53,391 bases of DNA from positions 1-53,391 of the forward strand of contig DIYF01000035.1 in assembly GCA_002427745.1 (NCBI GenBank). Reading direction: 5' to 3'. How positions within the stretch are numbered: position 1 is the first letter of the stretch; each line of letters begins with the position of its first letter. A program made the translations under genes and the position numbers. The DNA comes from Roseivirga sp. UBA6061. GTDB taxonomy: Bacteria; Bacteroidota; Bacteroidia; Cytophagales; Cyclobacteriaceae. Under the pieces are notes generated by a model. That model worked only from the letters and a program-made list of their open reading frames with translations. It was not told the origin of the DNA and made no database searches. Of this stretch, positions 42,305-51,021 are shown in pieces.

Positions 42305-43114
42305 GTGATCCAGCCACCCAAAGACGAAAAAAGACCAGAAAAATTAGCCGCTTTTGACCGTTTACTTACCATTATGGATGAGCTCAGGCTCAACTGTCCG
42401 TGGGATAAAAAGCAGACGCTTGAAACTATCCGGCACCTTACCATTGAAGAAACCTACGAGCTGTCAGATGCCATTCTGGAAAATGATCTGGATGAGGTAA
42501 AAAAAGAAATCGGAGATCTGATGCTCCATATGGTCTTCTACTCTAAAATAGCGGATGAGCAAAAGGCTTTTGATGTGGCGGATGCCCTCAATGCTATTTG
42601 CGATAAGCTGGTACACAGACACCCGCATATCTATGGAGATGTGGAGGCCAATGATGAAGAGGCAGTGAAAGCCAATTGGGAAAAGATTAAGCTGAAGGAG
42701 AAAGGAAATACCTCAGTACTGGGAGGTGTGCCAAAGAGCTTGCCGGCTATGGTGAAGGCGGTTCGTATTCAGGATAAAGCCAGAGGAGTCGGTTTTGACT
42801 GGGAGAAAAAGGAGCAGGTCTGGGAGAAGGTAGAAGAAGAGATGGAGGAGTTCAAAAGTGAATTCAATATTGCTGATGATACTGAAGTGGACAAGGAAAA
42901 GGCCATGGGTGAGTTTGGCGATATGCTTTTCTCACTGGTAAACTACTCCCGATTCATTGATATAGACCCCGAAGAGGCACTGGAGAGAACCAATAAGAAG
43001 TTTATCAGGCGTTTCCAATACCTGGAAGAAGAATCGAGGAAAGACGGAAAGAGTATAGCAGATATGTCGCTGGCAGAAATGGACGAATATTGGGAGAGGG
43101 CCAAGAGGCTTTAG
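42305..43114 (+). CDS. mazG: MazG nucleoside triphosphate pyrophosphohydrolase
   Basis: 269 residues, the two-domain MazG length. It hydrolyses NTPs to NMP and pyrophosphate, cleansing aberrant nucleotides. The N-terminal domain has LNCPWDKKQT (29-38), IEETYEL with metal-binding E48, E49 and E52, and KKEIGDLMLH with E68 and D71. The second domain repeats the pattern with EEEMEEFKSEF and GEFGDMLFSLVNYSR. The start is a GTG at 42305; an internal ATG would cut into the conserved LTIMDELRLNCPWD. It precedes the ClC gene by 75 nt on the same strand; co-transcription is possible but not shown. Confidence 0.95.
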   Translation: MIQPPKDEKRPEKLAAFDRLLTIMDELRLNCPWDKKQTLETIRHLTIEETYELSDAILENDLDEVKKEIGDLMLHMVFYSKIADEQKAFDVADALNAICDKLVHRHPHIYGDVEANDEEAVKANWEKIKLKEKGNTSVLGGVPKSLPAMVKAVRIQDKARGVGFDWEKKEQVWEKVEEEMEEFKSEFNIADDTEVDKEKAMGEFGDMLFSLVNYSRFIDIDPEEALERTNKKFIRRFQYLEEESRKDGKSIADMSLAEMDEYWERAKRL

Positions 43115-43189
43115 CCATGCTTTGATTCTGGCTGCAACTCTCCTGTGGTAACTCGCTTCGTACTTTTTACATAAATTGAGTACACCTAT

Positions 43190-44965
43190 ATGAACCGACC
43201 CAAGTGGCTTTCCAGATTACTCGTTTGGCGAATCAGGCACGTGAGCTCGCGCAACTTTATTATGGTATTGGGCGGTCTTGTGGGAGTAGTAGGCGGCATC
43301 ACAGCCATAACCCTCAAGAGTGCGGTACATTATCTGCAAAAGCTGTTGCTTGAGCTGCCGGGAGAGTTCAGCGAATACCTCTTTATCATTTATCCCTTGT
43401 TGGGAATATTGTTGACCACATTTGTGGCAGATCGTATTCTGAAAGATAGCCTCGGTCATGGCCTCACCAGCATTCTCTATGCCATTTCCAAGAAGTCCAG
43501 TATTCTCTCTCAGGCCAAAATGTACAGCCGTATGATCACTTCTATGCTTACGGCAAGCTTTGGCGGTTCAGTAGGCCTGGAGGCCCCTATTGTGGTCACA
43601 GGTTCGGCCATTGGCTCAAACCTGGGCAGGCTTATGCATCTGAACTACAAACAGCGAACCCTGATGATCGGCTGTGGAGCTGCCGCTGCGATTTCCGGTA
43701 TATTCAATTCCCCTGTGGCGGGGGTAATTTTCAGTGTGGAGGTGATTCTCACCGATGTGACCATTGCCGTATTCATTCCATTGCTCATCGCCTCGGTTGT
43801 GGGATCTATGACATCGATGCTTCTTTTGGGAGAGGCGGCCCTGTTTTCTTTTGAGCTCAAAGACTCCTTTACTACCTCTGACTTTCCCTTTTACCTGTTC
43901 CTGGGAGCTATTTGTGGTGTAGTCTCTGTGTATTTTACACGAGCTTCATTGTGGAGTGAAGGGTTGATTTCTCGTATTCCGAGTCGCTATGGACGGGCTG
44001 CTATGGGAGGGCTGGCTCTCGGTCTGATCATTTTCTTTTTCAAGCCCATCTATGGGGAAGGCTACAATTCCATTACTGATATCCTGGATGGCCGGCCGGT
44101 AGAAATGCTGGCAGAGAGCTTTTTTCTGTCTGATACTGATGGCAAGCTGCCGCTGGTATTGTTTGCCTTAGGCGTGTTGCTGCTCAAGCCTCTTGCAACA
44201 GGAGCCACTATCGGAGCCGGTGGTAATGGCGGTATTTTCGCTCCGTCTCTTTTTGTGGGAGCCTTTACGGGATACATCTTTTCTGAGGGGATAAACTTAC
44301 TCAATCTTGGCAAAACACTGTCTGCGAGTAATTTCATCCTGGTAGGTATGTGTGGAGTATTGAGCGGAGTACTGCATGCTCCTCTCACGGCTATCTTCCT
44401 CATTGCTGAAATTACAAGTGGCTATACGCTGTTTTTACCATTGATGCTGGTTTCAGCGGTTGCTCTGAGTACGAGTAGCTATTTTGAAAAATACTCCTTT
44501 TATACCAGTAAGCTGATTAAGCGTGGCGACCTCATACCCTATGACAAAGACCGACAGGTGCTGAGCCTTCTTAAGATTGATAAGCTTATTGAAACAGACC
44601 TTCTGACGATACAGCCTGATCAGTCATTGGGAGATCTTGTGGAGTTGGTAAGGCGTTCAAAACGTAATATTTTCCCTGTAGTGAATGAGGAAGGAGTGCT
44701 ATTAGGAATTATTACTTTGGACGACATCCGCGAAATCATGTTTGATGAGGTGTCCCAAAAAAGTGTAATTGCCGCCACTTTGATGCATAAACCGCCCGAT
44801 ACGGTTTCTTCCGGGGCCAAAATGCAGGAAGTGATGAACAAATTCGAAAGAACAGGTGCCTGGAATCTGCCGGTTATCGATGATGGTAAGTATTTGGGAA
44901 TCGTTTCCAAGTCCCGGATTTTCAATGCATATCGAACACGCTTAAAGCGGCAGCATAAAGAATAG
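43190..44965 (+). CDS. ClC-family chloride channel with CBS domains
   Basis: 591 residues. The ClC core (about 20-430) has the selectivity-filter regions GHGLTS (89-94), GGSVGLEAPIV (125-135) with the gating Glu131, and GATIGAGGNGGIFAPSLFVG (about 343-362). The position of the internal proton-transfer glutamate of ClC-ec1 (Glu203) appears to be Val185 here (FSVEV), which suggests a passive channel rather than a Cl-/H+ antiporter. Two CBS domains follow (about 460-585: TIQPDQSLGDLVELVRRSKR and HKPPDTVSSGAKMQEVMNKF), which usually bind adenine nucleotides and gate the pore. The gene borders a 538-bp AT-rich non-coding region with DnaA-box-like sites. Confidence 0.95.
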   Translation: MNRPKWLSRLLVWRIRHVSSRNFIMVLGGLVGVVGGITAITLKSAVHYLQKLLLELPGEFSEYLFIIYPLLGILLTTFVADRILKDSLGHGLTSILYAISKKSSILSQAKMYSRMITSMLTASFGGSVGLEAPIVVTGSAIGSNLGRLMHLNYKQRTLMIGCGAAAAISGIFNSPVAGVIFSVEVILTDVTIAVFIPLLIASVVGSMTSMLLLGEAALFSFELKDSFTTSDFPFYLFLGAICGVVSVYFTRASLWSEGLISRIPSRYGRAAMGGLALGLIIFFFKPIYGEGYNSITDILDGRPVEMLAESFFLSDTDGKLPLVLFALGVLLLKPLATGATIGAGGNGGIFAPSLFVGAFTGYIFSEGINLLNLGKTLSASNFILVGMCGVLSGVLHAPLTAIFLIAEITSGYTLFLPLMLVSAVALSTSSYFEKYSFYTSKLIKRGDLIPYDKDRQVLSLLKIDKLIETDLLTIQPDQSLGDLVELVRRSKRNIFPVVNEEGVLLGIITLDDIREIMFDEVSQKSVIAATLMHKPPDTVSSGAKMQEVMNKFERTGAWNLPVIDDGKYLGIVSKSRIFNAYRTRLKRQHKE

Positions 44966-45503
44966 ATTGTCGTAAAAATCCTTAAAATTCAGTAAATCAA
45001 TCGCTTAAGAAAATCGTGGGTTTTTGAATTGAATTTTGCGAAGAAGCAATTTTTTGATTCAGTTATCAACAAAAAATGGCGCTCGATTTTTTGTCATAAC
45101 TCATTGATTTACAATTGTTTGTAAAATTTCTGTGGATAACTGTGGATAACTTTTGGCATTTGTGGAAAAGTTATCTTGATTTTGTTCATTCTATATTTTG
45201 TCTAAAAAAAGAGAAGATTTTTGGCCGAAACCGAGGTCTTTAGTTGAATGAAATTCCGTAAAAAAAATTAGGTGATTTGGCCTGAAAAAGTGCCGCTTCT
45301 GTAAGATAGCTTGTCTGAAGTCGCCTAAAAGACGATTATGGGATTGTTAAGAAGAAAGGGTACTTTGATAAAGGCCTGGTGATCTGCACAAAATATTCAG
45401 TTAACATCAGCCTTTTCCAAAATCGGGAATATTAGAAAAGTTATATTTGGATTTTTTGAATTCCATAAGTAACAACTTACCAATTGGTCAAAAAGTTTAG
45501 GAG
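44966..45503. other. Candidate replication origin (oriC-like AT-rich region)
   Basis: 538 bp without a gene, the longest non-coding stretch in the window. It contains two perfect DnaA boxes on the minus strand (TGTGGATAA at 45131-45139 and 45141-45149), a third with one mismatch (TGTGGAAAA at 45161-45169) and a plus-strand near-box TTATCAACA at 45063-45071. The first three begin at 45131, 45141 and 45161, exact multiples of 10 bp, so they face the same side of the helix. A perfect inverted repeat, TTTACAA-TTGT-TTGTAAA (45108-45125), lies 5 bp before the first box. The surrounding sequence is rich in A/T runs suited to unwinding. Origins in Bacteroidota need not sit beside dnaA. GC skew was not computed. 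Confidence 0.6.
45442..45449 (+). promoter_or_regulatory. Candidate -7 box of the TlpA-like gene
   Basis: TATATTTG is an exact TAnnTTTG, 54 bp before the start codon. The -33 region reads TTTTCC rather than TTG at about 25-30 bp upstream, so support is partial. Confidence 0.4.
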
Positions 45504-46025
45504 ATGATTCGTTTTACCGGGATACAAAAACAATTTTTTCTATGTGTAGTGCTGGCGCTGTTTGCCTGGTCTTGCGAGGGAAAACCAACAGAGCAGGTAA
45601 CTCATTCACCGAAAGTGATAAAGTGGGATGGACTGGAAGCCGTGCTGAGCAGAAAGACCGAAAAACTGCAGGTAATCAACTTTTGGGCTACCTGGTGTGC
45701 GCCATGCATCAAAGAACTGCCCTATTTTGAAGAAGTGAATGAAACAGCAGCTGACAAAATAGATGTGACACTCGTATCTCTCGACTTTGCCGATGAGTTT
45801 GAGAAGCGGGTATTGCCCTTTGTAGAGAAGCGCAGCCTCCGGTCACAGGTGTTGCTATTGGACGAGATAGACTACAACTCATGGATCGATAAGGTAGACC
45901 CGAGCTGGTCTGGCGCGATTCCTGCTACATTAATTATTAACCCCTCAAATGGAAAAAGGAAGTTCCTGGAAAAAGAACTGAACGAAGGGGAGTTGAATTC
46001 GTTAATTGAAGAGATTTTAAACTAA
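45504..46025 (+). CDS. TlpA-like thioredoxin-fold lipoprotein
   Basis: 173 residues. The N-terminus looks like a lipoprotein signal (VVLALFAWSC, Cys24). The thioredoxin fold carries the motif WATWCAPCIKELPYF with redox Cys65 and Cys68, and the cis-Pro region GAIPATLIIN near 135. TlpA/ResA-type proteins reduce disulfides in apocytochrome c or other periplasmic proteins. The CAPC active site is typical. The next gene, 11 nt later, is a second thioredoxin-fold protein, so the pair is probably an operon. The cis-Pro context and length match the TlpA group rather than PDI- or DsbA-like proteins. Confidence 0.9.
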   Translation: MIRFTGIQKQFFLCVVLALFAWSCEGKPTEQVTHSPKVIKWDGLEAVLSRKTEKLQVINFWATWCAPCIKELPYFEEVNETAADKIDVTLVSLDFADEFEKRVLPFVEKRSLRSQVLLLDEIDYNSWIDKVDPSWSGAIPATLIINPSNGKRKFLEKELNEGELNSLIEEILN

Positions 46026-46036
46026 ACCTGAAAGCT

Positions 46037-46645
46037 ATGAACTATGTAAGCTCAATACTTATAAGCGCTTTTCTTTTGATAGGGGGCTTTACGGCTGATG
46101 ATGCCGGAGTGAAGGTAGGAGATACCGCCATAGACTTTAATCTCAAGAACGTAGATGGCAAAATGATTTCTCTGAAGTCAAATGCAGGCGCCAAAGGCTA
46201 TATCCTGGTATTTACCTGCAATACCTGCCCTTATTCTAAGATGTATGAAGACAGAATCATAGACCTTCATAATAAGTATGCCGGTAAGGGATATCCTGTG
46301 CTGGCCATACAGCCTAATGACGCAGGCAGATCTCCGGGAGATTCTTATCCAAACATGCAAAAACGAGCCAAGGAAAAGGGCTTTCCTTTTCCATACGTAC
46401 TGGATGAGACTCAGGAAATCACAGAAGCCTATGGCGCAACCAATACTCCACATGTGTATATTCTGAACAAGGAGGGGAATGACTTTAAAGTGGCTTATAT
46501 CGGTGCCATTGACAATAACAGCCGTAATGCCGGTGCTGCCACACGCAGGTATGTTGAAGAAGCCATTGACGCCCTCTCAGCAGGTAATAACATAGGTACT
46601 ACTGATACCAAGGCCATTGGTTGTACCATTAAATGGGCGAACTAA
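46037..46645 (+). CDS. Exported thioredoxin-family protein (redoxin)
   Basis: 202 residues with a signal peptide (1-20). The redoxin fold carries the motif VFTCNTCPYSKMYEDR with Cys61 and Cys64, PFPYVLDETQEITEAYGA, and the cis-Pro segment TNTPHVYIL. It ends in AIGCTIKW, a C-terminal Cys motif that recurs in this Bacteroidota group and may act as a third redox Cys. The CNTCP form is typical of an AhpC/TSA-like subgroup of thioredoxin-family proteins with a role in periplasmic oxidative protection or disulfide exchange. It lies 11 nt after the TlpA-like gene and is followed by a long hairpin. Confidence 0.88.
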   Translation: MNYVSSILISAFLLIGGFTADDAGVKVGDTAIDFNLKNVDGKMISLKSNAGAKGYILVFTCNTCPYSKMYEDRIIDLHNKYAGKGYPVLAIQPNDAGRSPGDSYPNMQKRAKEKGFPFPYVLDETQEITEAYGATNTPHVYILNKEGNDFKVAYIGAIDNNSRNAGAATRRYVEEAIDALSAGNNIGTTDTKAIGCTIKWAN

Positions 46646-46660
46646 GTTGCAAAACTTACG

Positions 46661-46705
46661 ATTAGTTAATAGTTGACATACTGTGGTTGTTGACTATTAA
46701 CTAAT
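46661..46705. terminator. Long AT-rich hairpin between convergent genes
   Basis: 13-bp perfect arms (ATTAGTTAATAGT, 46661-46673, and 46693-46705) extend to 18 bp with two G-T wobbles, around a 9-nt loop. There is no T run. It lies between convergent stops at 46645 and 46713, so it could terminate both transcripts, or it could be a dispersed repeat element. Confidence 0.55.
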
Positions 46706-46712
46706 GACCAGG

Positions 46713-48242
46713 CTACACCTGAGCTACTTCCATCATTTTAAGGATATCATCCAGATACTCTCTTGAATTGGAGAGTCGGGGTACCTTGTGTTGTCCTCCC
46801 AGTTTGCCTCTGCCTTTCATCCACTGGTAGAAGGTACCGGGCTCTGCTTTGTGCAGGATTGGCAGACTCAGTGCCATATTGCGATAGCGTTTGGCATCGT
46901 AATCTGAGTTGAGCTCCCGTAAGGCAGCATCCAGCTTTTGGGTAAATTTTTTGAGATCGTCCGGATCTTTTTCGAATTCTACCACCCATTCATGGGCTCC
47001 TTTTTCATCTTTAGCCAGATACCTGGGAGCTGCTGTAAAGTTGTTGATCATGGCTCCTGTTTTTTCACAGGCAATCTCAATGGCTTTTTCGGCATTTTCT
47101 ATCACCACCTCTTCACCGAAGGCATTGATAAAATGCTTGGTGCGACCTGAAATTTTAATCCGGAAAGGATCTGTTGAAGTAAACTGCACCGTATCGCCTA
47201 TCTGATACCTCCAGAGACCTGCATTGGTTGAAATAAGAATGGCATAGTGTTCTCCGGCTTTTACTTCATCAAGCCCTACTACCTTAGGAGAAGGCTTGTG
47301 TATCTCTGCAAAGGGGATAAACTCGTAATAAATGCCATAGTCCAGCATCAACAACATATCATCCCCGTTTTTTTGATCCTGCAGTCCAAAGAAACCCTCT
47401 GAGGCATTATAGGTCTCCATGTACCGCATTTGATCTGATGGGATGAGGCTTTTGAAGATATTGCGATAGGGCCCGAAAGCTACTGCTCCATGGAAGAATA
47501 CTTCCAGGTTAGGCCATACTTCCAGTATATTGGAAGCTCCTTTGATCTCTATGATCTTTTGTAGCAGTACCAGAGTCCAGGTAGGTACGCCTGAAATACT
47601 GGTAACATCTTCCTCCATCGTCACACGGGCCATCTTGTCAATCTTCGACTCCCATTCATCCATAAGAGCGATATCCAAAGTCGGGGTCCGAACGAACTTG
47701 GTCCAGTAGGGTAGGTTAGACATAATCACTGCCGATACATCTCCGTAGTAAGAGTCTTTATTGACATCGAAGTGATTGACCTGCTGGCTACCACCTATGG
47801 TGAGGCCTTTGCCATCGAAAAGAGTCGTATCGGGGTAGTTATTGCAATAAAGCCCCAGCATGTCTTTGCCTCCTTTGAAGTGGCAATCTTCCAGGGCATC
47901 GTAAGAAACGGGAATGAACTTACTTCGGGCATTGGTAGTGCCTGAAGACTTGGCAAACCATTTCACATCAGAGGGCCAGAGCAGATTTTGCTCTCCTGTC
48001 ATATTGCGCTCTATGTAGGGGTGAATGTCCTCATAGGTAAAGGTGGGGATCATTCTGCGGTATTGCTCAGCTGTATGAATGTCTGCGAAGCCATATGTGC
48101 GTCCAAACTCAGTATTCCGGGCCGTAGTGATCAGTTTTTTGAACAATTCCTCCTGCACCTCAAGAGGGTATTTCATGAAAAGCTCAATTTGGTGCATGCG
48201 CTTTTTCATGACCCAGGTCAGTATGGAGTTGAGTATGGCCAA
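46713..48242 (-). CDS. GH3-family acyl-adenylating enzyme
   Basis: 509 residues, full GH3 length. The GH3 (auxin-responsive promoter) family adenylates a carboxylic acid and transfers it to an amine, as plant enzymes do with auxin or jasmonate and amino acids. Visible motifs are the P-loop-like KSSGTTNARSKFIPVS (93-108), TYNASEGFFGLQ (about 282-293), GLWRYQIGDTVQF near 350 and RTKHFINAFGEEV near 377, which are the ATP and hinge motifs. The start is a TTG at 48242, 12 nt after the lptB stop; the opening MAILNSILTWVMKKRMHQIE fits family members, and the next ATG would drop 11 residues. Its natural substrates in bacteria are unknown. Being directly behind lptB suggests shared transcription rather than shared function. 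Confidence 0.9.
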   Translation of the reverse strand: MAILNSILTWVMKKRMHQIELFMKYPLEVQEELFKKLITTARNTEFGRTYGFADIHTAEQYRRMIPTFTYEDIHPYIERNMTGEQNLLWPSDVKWFAKSSGTTNARSKFIPVSYDALEDCHFKGGKDMLGLYCNNYPDTTLFDGKGLTIGGSQQVNHFDVNKDSYYGDVSAVIMSNLPYWTKFVRTPTLDIALMDEWESKIDKMARVTMEEDVTSISGVPTWTLVLLQKIIEIKGASNILEVWPNLEVFFHGAVAFGPYRNIFKSLIPSDQMRYMETYNASEGFFGLQDQKNGDDMLLMLDYGIYYEFIPFAEIHKPSPKVVGLDEVKAGEHYAILISTNAGLWRYQIGDTVQFTSTDPFRIKISGRTKHFINAFGEEVVIENAEKAIEIACEKTGAMINNFTAAPRYLAKDEKGAHEWVVEFEKDPDDLKKFTQKLDAALRELNSDYDAKRYRNMALSLPILHKAEPGTFYQWMKGRGKLGGQHKVPRLSNSREYLDDILKMMEVAQV

Positions 48243-48254
48243 GGTGCGTGTGTT

Positions 48255-48986
48255 TTAGATCTTTCTTTTCAGCTCAAAATGCCTTCCCAGATAGACTTTC
48301 CTTACCTGCTCATCTGCTGCCAACTCCTCTGCGGTACCTGCTTTCAGCAATTTACCTTCAAACATGAGATAAGCCCGGTCTGTAATGGAAAGTGTTTCCT
48401 GTACATTATGGTCTGTAATCAATATACCAATATTTCTGTCTTTTAGCTTAGCTACGATGGTTTGAATTTCTTCAACCGCAATCGGGTCTACCCCGGCAAA
48501 TGGTTCATCCAGCAAAACAAACTTGGGATCCACTGAAAGTGCCCTGGCAATCTCGGTTCTTCTTCGTTCTCCGCCAGACAAAACCTGACCCTTATTTTTC
48601 CTTACATGGGTAAGGCTGAACTCTTCCAGCAGGGCTTCCATTTTTTCCTTCTGAACCTTTTTGGGCAGCTTAGTCATTTCCAGCACTGCCATGATATTCT
48701 CTTCTACCGTCAGTTTGCGGAAGACACTGGGCTCTTGCGCCAGATAGCCAATACCGCGCTGTGCCCGTTTGAACATGGGTAATTGAGTGATCTCTTCATC
48801 TTCCAGAAAGATGTGACCTTCATTGGGCTTTACAAGACCCACAATCATATAAAAGCTGGTGGTTTTTCCGGCACCGTTAGGGCCGAGCAGTCCCACAATT
48901 TCACCTTGCTCCACCCTGATAGAAATGTTGTTGACGACCTTCCTCTTCTTATAGGTCTTCACCATGTTATCAGCTCGCAGTATCAT
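48255..48986 (-). CDS. lptB: LPS export ABC transporter ATPase LptB
   Basis: 243 residues from the ATG at 48986 (MILRADNM). Another ATG at 48992 would add two residues, and the open frame begins at a TTG at 48995. It is the cytoplasmic ATPase of the LptB2FGC complex that pushes lipopolysaccharide to the outer membrane. Walker [10 protein letters not shown] lies near 37-45, the Q-loop in YLAQEPSVF, the ABC signature VLSGGERRR near 134-142 and Walker [10 protein letters not shown] near 156-164, with the H-loop in [10 protein letters not shown]. The insertion [15 protein letters not shown] is characteristic of LptB. LptC, LptA and LptF/G are not adjacent here. The GH3 gene follows after 12 nt. 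Confidence 0.95.
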   Translation of the reverse strand: MILRADNMVKTYKKRKVVNNISIRVEQGEIVGLLGPNGAGKTTSFYMIVGLVKPNEGHIFLEDEEITQLPMFKRAQRGIGYLAQEPSVFRKLTVEENIMAVLEMTKLPKKVQKEKMEALLEEFSLTHVRKNKGQVLSGGERRRTEIARALSVDPKFVLLDEPFAGVDPIAVEEIQTIVAKLKDRNIGILITDHNVQETLSITDRAYLMFEGKLLKAGTAEELAADEQVRKVYLGRHFELKRKI

Positions 48987-49179
48987 AGGCATCAAAAATA
49001 GAGTATATCAATTTAACTTCTTGCCCCTCTCTGAAAATTGAAGGGAATAATTCACCAAACCTTGGATTTTACTTCGAAAACCAGGTATTGGCAAGCTGGT
49101 TTGGCTACAAGGAGTGCGCCACTATTGATGAAAGACTGCTTTTTTGTGATTCTTTAACAAGCCGGGATATGGCCCTGAC

Positions 49180-50880
49180 TCAATCGAACTTGAGATCTTT
49201 TACAAAGAGCTGGAGCGACCTGTGGCCCCTGAAGTCATTTTCTTCAATGGTATAGGCCATATGAAATTTCATACCACAATGTACCAGGTCATGGTACTCT
49301 GCCAGGCCGAAGCCGATTACTTCGTAAACAGCATCGGTGCCCTCCTGCTTTACCTGAAACTTAAGGTGCTGGTCTTTGAGTACCTTTACATTCACAGCAT
49401 GAAGGTTTTCACTCACAAATACAGGTTGCATATTCTGCGGACCGAAGGGGCCCATCTGAGAGAGTACATTGTAGAACTTGGTGTTGATTTCATCCAGAAA
49501 AATCACCGTGTCTACATTGACCGAGGGGGTCAGTTGTTCTTCGGTAATATCTCGTGAAACCACTTCTTCGAAGCGTTTTTTAAAGGCATCCACTTTATCT
49601 ACATCCATGGTAACCCCTGCTGCGTACATATGCCCTCCGTACTGATCCAGGAGGTCTGCACACTCGCTGATGGCATGATACACATCAAAGCCCTGGACCG
49701 ACCGTGCCGAGCCGGTCACCTTGTCATTAGATTCAGTGAGAATCACAGTAGGGCGATAAAACTTTTCAATGCAGCGTGATGCTACAATGCCGATCACTCC
49801 TTTATGCCAGTCTTCTTTATATAGTACGGTGGACTTTAAGTCTGAATTCTCCTTTTCGGCTTCGATCATCTGAAGGGCCTCTTCTGTGATAGAGCTGTCA
49901 AAGTTTCTGCGGGCGTCATTCTTGGTGTCCACCAGGCCGGCTAAAACCTGTGCTTCTTCCTCAGATCGTGACAGGAGCAGATTAACAGCTGCCCCGGCAT
50001 GATCCATTCTGCCTGCTGCATTGATTCTGGGACCAATACCAAAAACAACACCTGAAATCGTCAGGTCTTTTCGCGAACGGGACAAATCGACCAGTGCTTT
50101 AAGACCCGGTCTTGGGTCTTTGTTTAGTTTTTTCAATCCGAAATAAGCCATAACCCGGTTTTCTCCGGTAATGGGCACAATATCAGAGGCAATGCTTACG
50201 GCCAGCAGATCGAGGTACTCATATAGCTGGCGTAGTGGTATATCATTTTTAATGCAGAAGGCATGCAAGAGCTTAAAACCTACGCCACAGCCGGAAAGTC
50301 CATCGTATGGATAGTCACAGTCTGAACGCTTGGGGTCAAGTACAGCAAGTGCGCAGGGAAGCTCATCACCCGGATTGTGGTGATCACATACGATTACATC
50401 AATGCCTGCTGCCTGGGCATCGCTGATGCGATCGCAGGCTTTGATGCCACAGTCGAGTGTGACAATTACCCCGAAGTTGTTGTCGATGGCGTATTGAATA
50501 CCTTTTTGAGAAACACCATAGCCCTCGGCATAACGGTCAGGAATGTAAAACTCAAGCTGATCGTATACCTCAGACATAAAGCCATAGAAGGTGGTGACGG
50601 CCGTAGTACCGTCAACATCGTAGTCACCGTAGACCAGTATCTTTTCGTGTCTTTCAATTGCCTGGTTGAGGCGTAGTACCGCCTTGTCCATGTCCTTCAT
50701 CAGAAAAGGGTCATGAAACTGATCCAGACTGGGTCTGAAAAAGGCTCTTGCCTGGTCGAAATCCCTGATATTTCGCTGTGCCAGCAGGGTAGCCAGAGGT
50801 TCGCTGATATTCAGCGATTGCGTCAATAACGCAACGATCTCATCATCCGGTCTGTCGGCCAATAACCACCTCTTCTGCAT
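49180..50880 (-). CDS. recJ: Single-stranded-DNA-specific exonuclease RecJ
   Basis: 566 residues, the typical RecJ length. It degrades single-stranded DNA 5' to 3' in RecF-pathway recombination, mismatch repair and base excision. DHH-family metal motifs: motif I YGDYDVDGTTA with D86, D88 and D90, motif II TLDCGIK with D143, motif III VCDHHNP with D166, H167 and H168, and a later SGCGVGFKL. The DHHA1 domain has GSARSVQGFDVYHA and the GGHMYAAG motif near 415. The C-terminal OB-like domain (about 470-566) ends the protein. It stands alone, 194 bp downstream of the lptB promoter region and divergent from nothing. Confidence 0.95.
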   Translation of the reverse strand: MQKRWLLADRPDDEIVALLTQSLNISEPLATLLAQRNIRDFDQARAFFRPSLDQFHDPFLMKDMDKAVLRLNQAIERHEKILVYGDYDVDGTTAVTTFYGFMSEVYDQLEFYIPDRYAEGYGVSQKGIQYAIDNNFGVIVTLDCGIKACDRISDAQAAGIDVIVCDHHNPGDELPCALAVLDPKRSDCDYPYDGLSGCGVGFKLLHAFCIKNDIPLRQLYEYLDLLAVSIASDIVPITGENRVMAYFGLKKLNKDPRPGLKALVDLSRSRKDLTISGVVFGIGPRINAAGRMDHAGAAVNLLLSRSEEEAQVLAGLVDTKNDARRNFDSSITEEALQMIEAEKENSDLKSTVLYKEDWHKGVIGIVASRCIEKFYRPTVILTESNDKVTGSARSVQGFDVYHAISECADLLDQYGGHMYAAGVTMDVDKVDAFKKRFEEVVSRDITEEQLTPSVNVDTVIFLDEINTKFYNVLSQMGPFGPQNMQPVFVSENLHAVNVKVLKDQHLKFQVKQEGTDAVYEVIGFGLAEYHDLVHCGMKFHMAYTIEENDFRGHRSLQLFVKDLKFD

Positions 50881-50965
50881 TCTATAAAATTAACAAAGAA
50901 TTAACCCAAGCGCGAACGAAACAAGACTCTTTGTGAGTCAGGAAAGGGCGAATCTGCACCTGGGC

Positions 50966-51000
50966 ATAAAAAAAGCAGTGGACTCAAAAGCCCACTGCTT
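50966..51000 (-). terminator. Terminator of the SPOR-protein gene
   Basis: 9-bp arms AAGCAGTGG (50973-50981) and CCACTGCTT (50992-51000) enclose a 10-nt loop; the A run before them gives a T tract on the minus strand. It lies 22 nt past the stop at 51022. Confidence 0.85.
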
Positions 51001-51021
51001 GTTGATTGATATAAAATCTTA

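Noticed and set aside
48993..49000. TATTTTTG box on the minus strand at the lptB start
   Set aside because: It matches the -7 consensus but is so close to the ATG that the transcript would be leaderless; probably chance.
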